DNA of 64,000 nucleotides from Sphingomonas taxi (lineage in GTDB: Bacteria > Pseudomonadota > Alphaproteobacteria > Sphingomonadales > Sphingomonadaceae), in the NCBI GenBank assembly GCA_003243195.1, contig QFQI01000001.1:310001-374000 (forward strand), given 5' to 3'. A program made the translations under genes and the position numbers. Each line of letters begins with the position of its first letter. Position 1 is the stretch's first letter. Shown here in pieces: positions 36,334-44,718 of the stretch. The notes beneath the pieces are model-generated. The model was not told the DNA's origin, searched no databases, and saw nothing but the letters and a program-made list of their open reading frames with translations.

Positions 36334-36357
36334 CGATTGCGACAATCGATTGCAAAG
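36334..36357. promoter_or_regulatory. Candidate operator upstream of the GH13 gene
   Basis: Contains the perfect 10-base palindrome CAATCGATTG (36343-36352) with flanking TTGC/GCAA repeats, 39 bases before the GH13 start. It shares the ATCGAT core with the two sites near the receptor, so one regulator may control both divergent genes. Confidence 0.5.
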
Positions 36358-36390
36358 CCTATGCCCGGTGCAACAGGAGAGGACGATTCG

Positions 36391-38079
36391 ATGCGCAGGA
36401 TGATGATGCGCGCCGCACTGGCGGCGGCTGCCCTGATGGGGTCCGGCACGGCGGGGGCGCAAGCCCCGGCCACGTCGCCGGTCAAGACGACGCCGTGGTG
36501 GCAGCATGCGGTCATCTACGAAATCTATCCGCGCAGTTTCCAGGACAGCAACGGCGACGGCGTCGGCGACCTGCGCGGCATCACCGCGCGGCTCGATTAC
36601 CTGCGCGCGCTCGGGGTGGACGCGATCTGGGTGACGCCGTTCTTCAAGTCGCCCAACGCCGACTTCGGCTATGACGTGTCGGATTATACCGCGATCGACC
36701 CGCAATACGGGACGATGGCCGACTGGGACGATCTGGTCGCGCAGGCAAAGAAGCGCGGCATCCGCGTGATGGTCGATCTGGTCGTCAATCACAGCTCGTC
36801 GGAACATGCGTGGTTCAGGGAATCGCGCAGCTCGCGCACCAATCCCAAGGCCGACTGGTACGTGTGGCGCGACGGCACGCCGGACACGCCGCCGACCAAC
36901 TGGAAGTCGATCTTCGGCGGCCCGACCTGGACATGGGATCCGACGCGCAAGCAATGGTATTACCATATCTTCCTGCCGCAGCAGCCCGATCTCAACTGGG
37001 CCAACCCCGGCCTGCGCACGGCGATGTTCGACGTCGTGCGCTTCTGGCTGGACCATGGCGCGGCCGGCTTCCGGCTGGACGCGACGCCGTATCTGTTCGA
37101 GGATCCGGCCTGGCCGCAGGATCCGGACCCGGACGGCGGCGACCCAGTGTGGCTGAAGCCGTACAATTCGCAGCTTCCCGGCACCAACCAGGTCCTGCGC
37201 GAGATGCGCAAGGTGGTGGACGGCTATCCGGGCGATCCCGTGCTGCTGGGCGAATCCTCGACGCGCACGATCGCGCAGTTGCGCGCGGTGTACGGCCGGA
37301 ACAAGGACGAGATCCACCTGCCGATGAACTTCCTGGTCGGCAACATCAGCAAGCTGGACGCCGCCGAGTTCAAGCGCCGCTACGACGAGGCGGCGACCGG
37401 GCTGGACGGGTTGACCCCGGTCGAATTCTTCAGCAACCACGACCAGTCGCGCCAGTACAGCGAGTTCGGCGACGGCGCGCACAATGACCTGATCGCGAAG
37501 ATGACCGCGGCGCTGACCTTGCTCAACCCCGGCACCGCGCTCCTCTATTACGGCGAGGAGATCGGCATGGGCGACATGGACAAGGCGGTGCTGGCGCGCG
37601 TGCCGCTGGGGCCGAACCGCCCGCAGGCCGATGCGCGCGACCGCGCGCGCACGCCGATGCAATGGGATGGCGCGGCGCAGGCCGGCTTCACCACCGGCAC
37701 GCCGTGGCTGCCGGTCGACCACCGCACCAGCGTCGCCGCGCAGGAGCGCGATCCCGCCTCGCTGCTCAACTGGTATCGCTCGCTGATCGCGCTGCGCAAG
37801 CGCGACGCCGTTTTCCACGACGGTGCCTATGTGCCGCTCGACAGCGGCGATCCGGCGATCTTCGCCTTCGCGCGCGAGACGGCGGACGGAACCGGCGCGC
37901 TCGTGCTGGCCAACACCGGCGCGGCGGCGCGCGTCGCCACGCCGACGGGATGGACGGGCGCGGCGCCGACGTTCGGCACGCGGACCTGCGCGTCGGGTAC
38001 GGGGGACGCGGCCGGCGCGGGGCTGGGCATCGCGGCGTACGACACCTGCATCGTGCGCTACCGTCGCGCGCCGCGCTGA
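36391..38079 (+). CDS. Exported GH13 alpha-glucosidase / alpha-amylase family enzyme
   Basis: A 562-residue glycoside hydrolase with signal peptide (MRRMMMRAALAAAALMGSGTAGAQA). GH13 landmarks are YEIYPRSFQD, VDLVVNHSS, nucleophile Asp230 in GFRLDATP, acid/base Glu288 in LLGESS, and Asp351 in FFSNHDQSR. The pattern matches the alpha-glucosidase subgroup (GH13_23-like). It probably releases glucose from alpha-glucosides in the periplasm before or after uptake by the divergent TonB receptor. Strong AGGAGAGGA ribosome site. The longer frame from 36337 adds a stretch without similarity. Confidence 0.93.
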   Translation: MRRMMMRAALAAAALMGSGTAGAQAPATSPVKTTPWWQHAVIYEIYPRSFQDSNGDGVGDLRGITARLDYLRALGVDAIWVTPFFKSPNADFGYDVSDYTAIDPQYGTMADWDDLVAQAKKRGIRVMVDLVVNHSSSEHAWFRESRSSRTNPKADWYVWRDGTPDTPPTNWKSIFGGPTWTWDPTRKQWYYHIFLPQQPDLNWANPGLRTAMFDVVRFWLDHGAAGFRLDATPYLFEDPAWPQDPDPDGGDPVWLKPYNSQLPGTNQVLREMRKVVDGYPGDPVLLGESSTRTIAQLRAVYGRNKDEIHLPMNFLVGNISKLDAAEFKRRYDEAATGLDGLTPVEFFSNHDQSRQYSEFGDGAHNDLIAKMTAALTLLNPGTALLYYGEEIGMGDMDKAVLARVPLGPNRPQADARDRARTPMQWDGAAQAGFTTGTPWLPVDHRTSVAAQERDPASLLNWYRSLIALRKRDAVFHDGAYVPLDSGDPAIFAFARETADGTGALVLANTGAAARVATPTGWTGAAPTFGTRTCASGTGDAAGAGLGIAAYDTCIVRYRRAPR

Positions 38080-38151
38080 CCGGCGGCTCCCGGGTTGCGC
38101 GTCCGTCCGGCAGCCGCCACGCTGCCGGCGAACGGCGATAGCGGAGCTGCC

Positions 38152-38931
38152 ATGCGATTCCCCCTCCCCCTCATCCTCCCTCTCGCGGTGCCGGCGCTGA
38201 TCGGCGCCGCGCCGGCAACGCCCCCTACGTGGCAGCGGATCTTCGACGGGCGCACGCTGGCCGGCTGGACGCCCAAGATCACCGGCCATGCCGCCGGCGA
38301 GGATCCGCGCCACACCTTCGTGGTGAAGAACGGCGCGATCCGCGTGTCCTATGCCGGTTACGACAGGTTCGGCGGGGAGTTCGGGCACCTGTTCTGGAAG
38401 GCGCCGCTCGGCGCGTACCGCATCCGCTTCGATTATCGCATGTCCGGCCCGTCGCTGACCGATATCGAGCGGTGGCAGCATCGCAATTCCGGCATCATGT
38501 TCGCCGCGCAGGCGCCCGACACCATGGCGACCGGCCAGCAATTCCCGGTCAGCCTGGAGTTCCAGTTGCTCGGCTTCCCGCGTCCCGATCGCGAGCCGAC
38601 CGGCGCGGTGTGCACGCCGGGCACCACGGTCGTCTACGAAGGCAGGCGCGATCCGCGCCACTGCATCCCCTCGCACGGGCCGGTGGTGCCGGTCGGCCGC
38701 TGGACGCGCGTCGAGCTGGAGGTGCTGCCGAGCGGCGAGATCACCCACTTCATCGACGGCAAGCCGGTGCTGCATTATGCCGCGCCCGAGCTCGACCCGG
38801 ACGACAGGGATGCGCAACCTCTGCTCGCCCGCGCGCATGGCGAGCGCGCGCTGCGGCGCGGCTATATCGCGTTGCAGAGCGAGGGCCAGCCGCTCGAATT
38901 CCGGAACATCGAACTGCAACGGCTGGACTGA
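38152..38931 (+). CDS. DUF1080 (3-keto-disaccharide hydrolase-like) secreted protein
   Basis: A 259-residue exported protein (signal MRFPLPLILPLAVPALIGAAPA). DUF1080 hallmarks are WQRIFDGRTLAGWTPK at the mature N-terminus, FRIRFDY-type strand (YRIRFDYRMSG), NSGIMF, and a closing GYIALQSEGQPLEFRNIEL. The fold is a concanavalin-like beta-sandwich; characterised members hydrolyse 3-keto-glycosides. It is 72 bases after the GH13 gene on the same strand, supporting a joint role in breaking down a modified or plain disaccharide. Confidence 0.88.
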   Translation: MRFPLPLILPLAVPALIGAAPATPPTWQRIFDGRTLAGWTPKITGHAAGEDPRHTFVVKNGAIRVSYAGYDRFGGEFGHLFWKAPLGAYRIRFDYRMSGPSLTDIERWQHRNSGIMFAAQAPDTMATGQQFPVSLEFQLLGFPRPDREPTGAVCTPGTTVVYEGRRDPRHCIPSHGPVVPVGRWTRVELEVLPSGEITHFIDGKPVLHYAAPELDPDDRDAQPLLARAHGERALRRGYIALQSEGQPLEFRNIELQRLD

Positions 38932-38948
38932 ATGGCGATGCCGCGCCC

Positions 38949-40007
38949 ATGAGCCGGGGCGACACCGCCGCGCCGGCCGGCACCGTCGTGCTGCGCTTTC
39001 CGGGCGCCGCGCGCGACATGCTCACCAACTGCTCGGCCGGGACGCGCGCCGGCGACGCGTTGTTCATCGCCGCGGACGAGCAGGCGGCGCTCAGCCGGCT
39101 GGTGCGCGACGGCGACCGATGGACGCAGAGCGACGCCGTTCCGCTCGGCGACCTGCTGCCGCTCGCCTGGCCGGACGAGGAAGCGGACATCGAGGGACTG
39201 GCCACCGACGGCGACTGGCTGTGGGTGGTCGGCAGCCATGCACGCACGCGGCGCAAGCCCGAGAAGGCCGATGCGGAGACGATCGACCTCGCCACGCTCG
39301 CCGACCTGAAGGACACGCGCGCGCGCTGCCTGCTCGCACGCATCCCGCTGGTGCCGGGCGACGGCGGACCGCGCCCGGTGCGGCGCGACGGCGAGCGCCG
39401 CGCCGGGCTGCTGAAACAGGCGCGCAAGGGCGGCCCGCTCTATCGCCGGCTGCGCCGCGACCCGCTGATCGCGCCGTTCACCCGGGTGCCGGCCAAGGAA
39501 GGCGGCGTGGATGTGGAGGGCGTGGCGGTCGCCGGCACGCGCATCGCGCTGGGACTGCGCGGGCCGGTGATCGCGACGCATGCCGTGCTGCTGGAATTCC
39601 AGGTCCGCGCCGGCAGGACCGGCAAGCTGCATGTCGCGGGCGACGTGGCGAAGCGGCTGCTGGCGCTGGACGGGCTGGGCATCCGCGACCTGAAGCGCCA
39701 CGGCGACGACCTGCTGATCCTCGCGGGGCCGACCACCGGGTTGAGCGGGCCGTGCCGGCTGTACCGATGGCGCGGCTGGGCCAACGATCCGCCGCGCGAC
39801 GCGCAGCGCGTCCGCCTGCACCGCCCCGACCTGCTGCTCGACCTGCCGTTCGGACGCGGCGTCGACCATGCGGAGGGGCTGGCGCTGTGGGAGGATGCCG
39901 CCGACGGCACGCCGCAACTGCTGGTGATCCACGACAGCCCCGCCCCCGCGCGCGTCGACGTGGCGGCGGGGACGCTGACGGCGGATCTGTTCCGGTTTGC
40001 GCGATAG
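38949..40007 (+). CDS. DUF3616 domain protein
   Basis: A 352-residue protein of the DUF3616 family, which is predicted to be a beta-propeller-like binding protein; its biochemical role is unknown. Seen here: DIEGLATDGDWLWVVGSHA near residue 78, DVEGVAVAGTRIALGLRGP near 185, and DHAEGLALWE near 298, each the family's repeated EGxA strand motif. There is no signal peptide. It starts 17 bases after the DUF1080 stop and is probably the last gene of the GH13 transcription unit; it converges with glnD. Confidence 0.82.
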   Translation: MSRGDTAAPAGTVVLRFPGAARDMLTNCSAGTRAGDALFIAADEQAALSRLVRDGDRWTQSDAVPLGDLLPLAWPDEEADIEGLATDGDWLWVVGSHARTRRKPEKADAETIDLATLADLKDTRARCLLARIPLVPGDGGPRPVRRDGERRAGLLKQARKGGPLYRRLRRDPLIAPFTRVPAKEGGVDVEGVAVAGTRIALGLRGPVIATHAVLLEFQVRAGRTGKLHVAGDVAKRLLALDGLGIRDLKRHGDDLLILAGPTTGLSGPCRLYRWRGWANDPPRDAQRVRLHRPDLLLDLPFGRGVDHAEGLALWEDAADGTPQLLVIHDSPAPARVDVAAGTLTADLFRFAR

Positions 40008-40069
40008 CGGGTGAAACAGGAACGGTCCGGCGTGGCGCCGTGCCGGCCCGCTCCGCTCCGCTCCGCGCC

Positions 40070-42811
40070 TTACGCCACCTCCTCGTGCGGCACGCCGGCG
40101 GCCGCCGACAGCAACCGCTTCTCCAGCCCGCGCACCCGCGCCGGCGCGATGATCTTGTCGCCGGTCAGGTCGGTCAGGTAGAAGACGTCCACCGCGCGCT
40201 CGCCATAGGTCGCGACATGCGCGGAATGGATCGTCACCTTGCTGAGGAACAGCGCATAGGCGAGCTGGTTGAGCAGCGCCGGGCGGTCGCGCGCCGCCAC
40301 CTCCACCACGGTGAAGCGGTTCGACGCCTTGTTGTCGACCAGCACGCCCGGCTCGATGCGGAAGGCGTCGGCGCGCGCGCGCGGCAGCGGCTTGGCCTGA
40401 AGCCGGTCGGTCAGCTTGCCGCGCCCGGCCAGCGCATCCTCGATCGCGGTCTTCAGCCGCATGAGCTGCCCCGGCTCGCCAAAGGGGCGGCCGAGCGGAT
40501 CCTGCACCAGGAAATTGTCCAGCGCCATGCCGTCGCGCGTGGTGTGGATGCGCGCGTCGATGATGTTGCCGCCCGCGACATGGATCGCGCCGGCGATGCG
40601 GCTGAATAGCCCGGGATGGTCGGCGGCATAGACCGTCACCAGCGTCGCACCGCGTTCGGGATAGACCTGCGCGTCGATCGCCAGCGGCACCGCGCCCGCG
40701 CCGCTCACGAAGGCGGCGTTGTGCGCCAGCACGTCGGCGGGTTCGGCGATCCAATAGGGTTCGGGCAGGCGGCGGACGTAGTCGGCCAGCGTCGCCGCGT
40801 CCCATCCCATCGCGACGCGCAACCCCTCCTGCTTGGCGACGACACGTTCGCCGCGCCCCTTCTGCTTGTGCCCCAGCCGCAGCACTTCCTCCGCGCGGTC
40901 GTACAGGTCGCCGAGCAACTGCCCCTTCCAGCCGTTCCACGTCCCCGGCCCCACCGCGCGGATGTCGACCACGGTCAGCACCAGCAGCAGCCGCAGCCGC
41001 TCCGGGCTCTGCACCACGTCGGTGAAGTCGAGGATCGTCTTGAAGTCGGTCAGGTCGCGGCGAAAGGCGGTCGCGCTCATCAGCAGGTGGTGGCGCACCA
41101 GCCACGCCACCGTCTCCGTCTCCGCCGGGGTCAGCCCGAAGCGCGGGCACAGGCGCTCCGCCACCTCCGCGCCCAGGATCGAATGGTCGCCGCCGCGCCC
41201 CTTGGCGATGTCGTGCAGCAGCACCGCGACGTACAGCACGCGCCGCGACACGATCTGCCCGACGATCTCGCTGGGCAGCGGATGCTCCTCGGCCAGCGCG
41301 CCGCGCTCCAGCCGGCTGAGCAGCCCGATCGCGCGGATCGTGTGCTCGTCGACGGTGTAATGATGGTACATGTCGAACTGCATCTGCGCGACGATCCGCG
41401 CCCAGTCCGGCACGAAGCGGCCCAGCACGCCGGTTTCGTTCATCCAGCGCAGCGCCAGCTCGGGATCGTTCGCGCCGGCCAGCAGGTCCAGGAAGCGCGC
41501 GTTCGTCCATGGATCGCGCCGCACCGCCGCCGCCAGCTTCGCATCGCGCGTCGCGCAGCGCAGCGCCAGCGGATGGATCTCCATCCCCTGCTCCGCGGCC
41601 AGCGCGAAGATCTCCACCAGCCGGCGCGGATCGGCCTGGAAGAAGTCGTCGGACGGCAGCGCGATCCGCCCGCGATCGACCGCGAACCCGTCCAGCTTGC
41701 GCGGGGTGCGCGCCACCGTCAGCCCCAGCCGCCGCCGGCGCGAGAAGCGCTCGTCCATATGCGCCAGGAACAGCCCGGTCAGCGAACCGACGGTCTTGGC
41801 CTGCAGGAAGTAGAATTGCATGAAGCGCTCCACCGCCGGCTTGCCCGGCCGGTCGGCGTAGTTCATCCGCTGCGCGATCTCGCGCTGATAGTCGAAGGTC
41901 AGCCGGTCCTCGGCACGACCGGCGATCAGGTGCAGGTGGCAGCGCACCGCCCACAGGAAATTGTCGGCGCGGTGGAACAGCCGGTATTCCGCGCGCGTGA
42001 ACAGCCCGGCGTCGAACAGCTCCGACGACCGCTGCACGTCATAGGTGTATTTGCCGATCCAGAACAGCGCGTGCAGGTCGCGCAGCCCGCCCTTCCCCTC
42101 CTTCACATTGGGTTCGACCACATAGCGCGTGTCGCCCATGCGCACGTGGCGCGCGTTGCGTTCGGCCAGCTTGTCGGCGGCGAACTGCCGCTCGGTGCCG
42201 CGCCGCACGTCGTCGCGAAACCGCTGCGACGCCTGCTGGTACAGATCCTCGTCACCCCAGACGTAGCGCCCTTCGAGCAGCGCGGTGCGCACCGTCATGT
42301 CGCCCCTCGCCTGGCGCACCATCTCGTCGAGCGAACGGCTGGAATGGCCGATCTTCAGCCCGAGATCCCACAAGGTGTAGAGCATCGATTCGATCGCCTG
42401 CTCCGCCCAGGGCGTCTGCTTGCCCGGCGTGAGGAAGCCGATGTCGACGTCGGAGAAGGGCGCCATCTCGCCGCGTCCGTAGCCGCCGACCGCGATCAGC
42501 AGCAGCCGCTCGCCCTGCGTGGGGTTGCCGAGCGGGTACAGCCGCTGCGTGGTGAAATCGGCCAGCACGATCAGCAACTGGTCGATCAGATACGCCTGCG
42601 CGTTCGCCGCCTCGATCCCGCGCGAGGGGCTGGCGGTCAGCCGCCGCGCGATCTCCGCGCGGCCGGCATCCAGCGCCGCCTTCAGCAACAGGCTGACCTG
42701 ATGGCGCGTCGCGGCCATATCCGTGCCGTCGACGGCGGCGACCTGTTCGGCGAGCAGGCGGCGATCCACGATCGCGCGGCGATGGGGCAGGTGGTCGAAA
42801 CGGGCGGTCAT
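40070..42811 (-). CDS. glnD: PII uridylyltransferase / uridylyl-removing enzyme GlnD
   Basis: A 913-residue sensor of glutamine that uridylylates or deuridylylates PII proteins. The nucleotidyltransferase site is GGYGRGEMAPFSDVDIG near residue 110; the HD domain carries LLHDIAKGRGGDHS; two ACT domains follow at the C-terminus (YPERGATLVTVYAADHPGLFS and EVAARDRPALLNQLAYAL). Full length. It works upstream of the NtrB/NtrC pair also encoded in this window. Divergent from the hydroxylase gene over 53 bases. Confidence 0.96.
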   Translation of the reverse strand: MTARFDHLPHRRAIVDRRLLAEQVAAVDGTDMAATRHQVSLLLKAALDAGRAEIARRLTASPSRGIEAANAQAYLIDQLLIVLADFTTQRLYPLGNPTQGERLLLIAVGGYGRGEMAPFSDVDIGFLTPGKQTPWAEQAIESMLYTLWDLGLKIGHSSRSLDEMVRQARGDMTVRTALLEGRYVWGDEDLYQQASQRFRDDVRRGTERQFAADKLAERNARHVRMGDTRYVVEPNVKEGKGGLRDLHALFWIGKYTYDVQRSSELFDAGLFTRAEYRLFHRADNFLWAVRCHLHLIAGRAEDRLTFDYQREIAQRMNYADRPGKPAVERFMQFYFLQAKTVGSLTGLFLAHMDERFSRRRRLGLTVARTPRKLDGFAVDRGRIALPSDDFFQADPRRLVEIFALAAEQGMEIHPLALRCATRDAKLAAAVRRDPWTNARFLDLLAGANDPELALRWMNETGVLGRFVPDWARIVAQMQFDMYHHYTVDEHTIRAIGLLSRLERGALAEEHPLPSEIVGQIVSRRVLYVAVLLHDIAKGRGGDHSILGAEVAERLCPRFGLTPAETETVAWLVRHHLLMSATAFRRDLTDFKTILDFTDVVQSPERLRLLLVLTVVDIRAVGPGTWNGWKGQLLGDLYDRAEEVLRLGHKQKGRGERVVAKQEGLRVAMGWDAATLADYVRRLPEPYWIAEPADVLAHNAAFVSGAGAVPLAIDAQVYPERGATLVTVYAADHPGLFSRIAGAIHVAGGNIIDARIHTTRDGMALDNFLVQDPLGRPFGEPGQLMRLKTAIEDALAGRGKLTDRLQAKPLPRARADAFRIEPGVLVDNKASNRFTVVEVAARDRPALLNQLAYALFLSKVTIHSAHVATYGERAVDVFYLTDLTGDKIIAPARVRGLEKRLLSAAAGVPHEEVA

Positions 42812-42864
42812 GCCAGCGCAGATAGGAGATTGCGGGCGCGGCGTCGCCCCCTAGGATAGCGGCG

Positions 42865-43992
42865 ATGGACGACAGGCAGACGCAGGCCGCGCGCGCGCAG
42901 GCGGGATGGGCGGCGTGGCAGCGCGGCGATGCGGCGGCGGCGCGCGACGCGTTCGAGGCGGTGGCGCAGGCCGGCGTGGCGACGCCGCAGCTCTGGCTGC
43001 TGCTGGCGCAGGCGCGCGCCGCCACCGGCGCGGACCCCGCCGCGATCGCCGCGGCGCTCGACCGCGTGCTCGCCGCCGAACCGCGCAACCGCCAGGCACT
43101 GGTGCTGCGCGGTGACCATGCGGAGGATGACCGCGCCGCCTGCTCCTTCTACGCGCTCGCGCTGGCCGGCGCCACCGACGCGGATCGCCGCCAGCCATTG
43201 CTCGCCGGCGCGCAGGCGAAGCTGGACGCCGCCGCCGCGCGCTTCGCGGGGCATCTGCGCGCCTGCGTCGCGGAGGCGGCGGCGGGGGCGCGGTTCGAGG
43301 AGGCCGTGGCGCTGGTCACCGGCGAGAAGCAATTGTTCCTGCAGCAGCCGACCAGCTTCTTCTTCCCCGGCCTGCCGCATCGCCAGTTCTTCGATCCGGC
43401 GGAATTCGGCTGGGCGGGCGCGCTGGCCGCCGCCGCGCCCGCGATCCGGGCCGAGCTGGACGCGCTGATCGCCAGCGGCGCGGGATCGGCACCCTATGTG
43501 CAGGCCGACGCCAGCCGCGCCAGCCGGGGGCACGCGCTGCTGAACGACGCGCGGTGGAGCGCCTTCCACCTGATCGAGAATGGCACGCCGCACGGCCTGA
43601 ACGCGCCGCGCTGCCCGCGCACGCTCGCGGCGCTCGCCGGCGCGCCGATGCCGCAGATTCCGGGACGCTCGCCGATGGCGCTGTTCTCGATGCTGCGCCC
43701 CCGCACGCACATCCCGCCGCATCACGGCATGCTCAACACGCGGCTGATCGTCCACCTGCCGCTGATCGTGCCCGGGCGCTGCCGGCTGCGCGTCGGCAAC
43801 GAATCGCGTGACGTGCGCGCGGGCGAGCTGATGATCTTCGACGATTCGATCGAGCACGAGGCGTGGAACGACAGCGACGAGGAACGCGTGGTGCTGTTGT
43901 TCGAGGTGTGGCGACCGGAGCTGACCGCTGCGGAACGCGCCGGGCTGGTGACGCTGTTCGGCTCGATCGGCATCTATCAGGGCGGGCAGTGA
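42865..43992 (+). CDS. Aspartyl/asparaginyl beta-hydroxylase-family dioxygenase with TPR-like N-terminus
   Basis: A 375-residue protein. Residues 1-135 are Ala-rich paired helices of the TPR type (GWAAWQRGDAAAARDAFEAV); residues about 200-365 are an AspH/LpxO-type 2-oxoglutarate-Fe(II) oxygenase. Iron and cosubstrate residues appear in IPPHHGMLNTRLIVHLPL (first His and Arg) and FDDSIEHEAWNDSDEERVVLLFEVWRPEL (second His and Arg). Substrates could be proteins or lipid A acyl chains; the TPR part argues for a protein partner. Confidence 0.88.
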   Translation: MDDRQTQAARAQAGWAAWQRGDAAAARDAFEAVAQAGVATPQLWLLLAQARAATGADPAAIAAALDRVLAAEPRNRQALVLRGDHAEDDRAACSFYALALAGATDADRRQPLLAGAQAKLDAAAARFAGHLRACVAEAAAGARFEEAVALVTGEKQLFLQQPTSFFFPGLPHRQFFDPAEFGWAGALAAAAPAIRAELDALIASGAGSAPYVQADASRASRGHALLNDARWSAFHLIENGTPHGLNAPRCPRTLAALAGAPMPQIPGRSPMALFSMLRPRTHIPPHHGMLNTRLIVHLPLIVPGRCRLRVGNESRDVRAGELMIFDDSIEHEAWNDSDEERVVLLFEVWRPELTAAERAGLVTLFGSIGIYQGGQ

Positions 43993-44081
43993 CGATCCGC
44001 GCCGTGCGCGGCGGGTGTCCGGGATGGACCGGCGCGCGTTAACGGCTTCTTCGCGCCGCCCGTGCATAGCGTCCATGGGCG

Positions 44082-44642
44082 ATGGCGCGGGAAGGGAGTC
44101 ACGATCAGGTGCTGGGGGGGTTGCAGACCGGGCTCCGCCCACGCGAGGAACGGATCACCGTGCTGATTCCGTCGCGGATGCGGCTGGCGGCCAATTGGGT
44201 CGATGTGGTGATCCACAACGTCTCCTCGCGCGGCCTGATGGCCGGGTGCGACGATCCGCCGGCGGTGGGCAGCTATATCGAGATCCGGCGCGGCACGATC
44301 GCGATCGTGGGACGCGTGCAGTGGAGCAAGGGACGCTTCTTCGGCATCCGCTCTCAGGACCGGCTGTCGGTGAAGGCGCTGATCGACGAACCGCGACTCG
44401 CGCATCGCCCCCCGCGTCGCGAGGGCAACGAGCTGGCCGAGCGGCGCGTCGACCGTGGCCTGGCGCATGAGGCGCAGATGGCGCGGCGGGTCGAGCGTTC
44501 GCGCAGCTTCGCCTCCGCCTTTCAGTTCGTGATGATCCTGCTGGCCGGCGCGGCGATGGCCGGCGTCGCGGCGCACAGCATTTACGGCATATTGTCGAAG
44601 CCGGCGGCGCAACTCCAGGCGGCGCTGGGCAACGGACACTGA
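44082..44642 (+). CDS. PilZ domain protein with C-terminal membrane segment
   Basis: A 186-residue protein. The PilZ-like region (about 20-105) has LRPREERITVLIPSRM and VVIHNVSSRGLMAGC, matching the RxxxR and (N/D)xSxxG c-di-GMP-binding pattern, followed by VGSYIEIRRG and VGRVQWSKGRFFGI. A basic helix and one hydrophobic segment (FQFVMILLAGAAMAGVAAH) near residue 155 suggest inner-membrane anchoring. It could report c-di-GMP to a cell-surface process. The start may instead be a GTG at 44110. Confidence 0.82.
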   Translation: MAREGSHDQVLGGLQTGLRPREERITVLIPSRMRLAANWVDVVIHNVSSRGLMAGCDDPPAVGSYIEIRRGTIAIVGRVQWSKGRFFGIRSQDRLSVKALIDEPRLAHRPPRREGNELAERRVDRGLAHEAQMARRVERSRSFASAFQFVMILLAGAAMAGVAAHSIYGILSKPAAQLQAALGNGH

Positions 44643-44718
44643 CGCCCCCCGCCCCCCGGCCGCCCCGCCAGCTCCGGCGTGACCGCGGCGCGGGGATGTC
44701 GACCCGGCGCGCCGCGCC

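Noticed and set aside
38862..41954. 1030-codon minus-strand frame overlapping DUF3616 and glnD
   Set aside because: It is a shifted frame of glnD joined to the antisense of DUF3616; GlnD in its own frame has all expected motifs.
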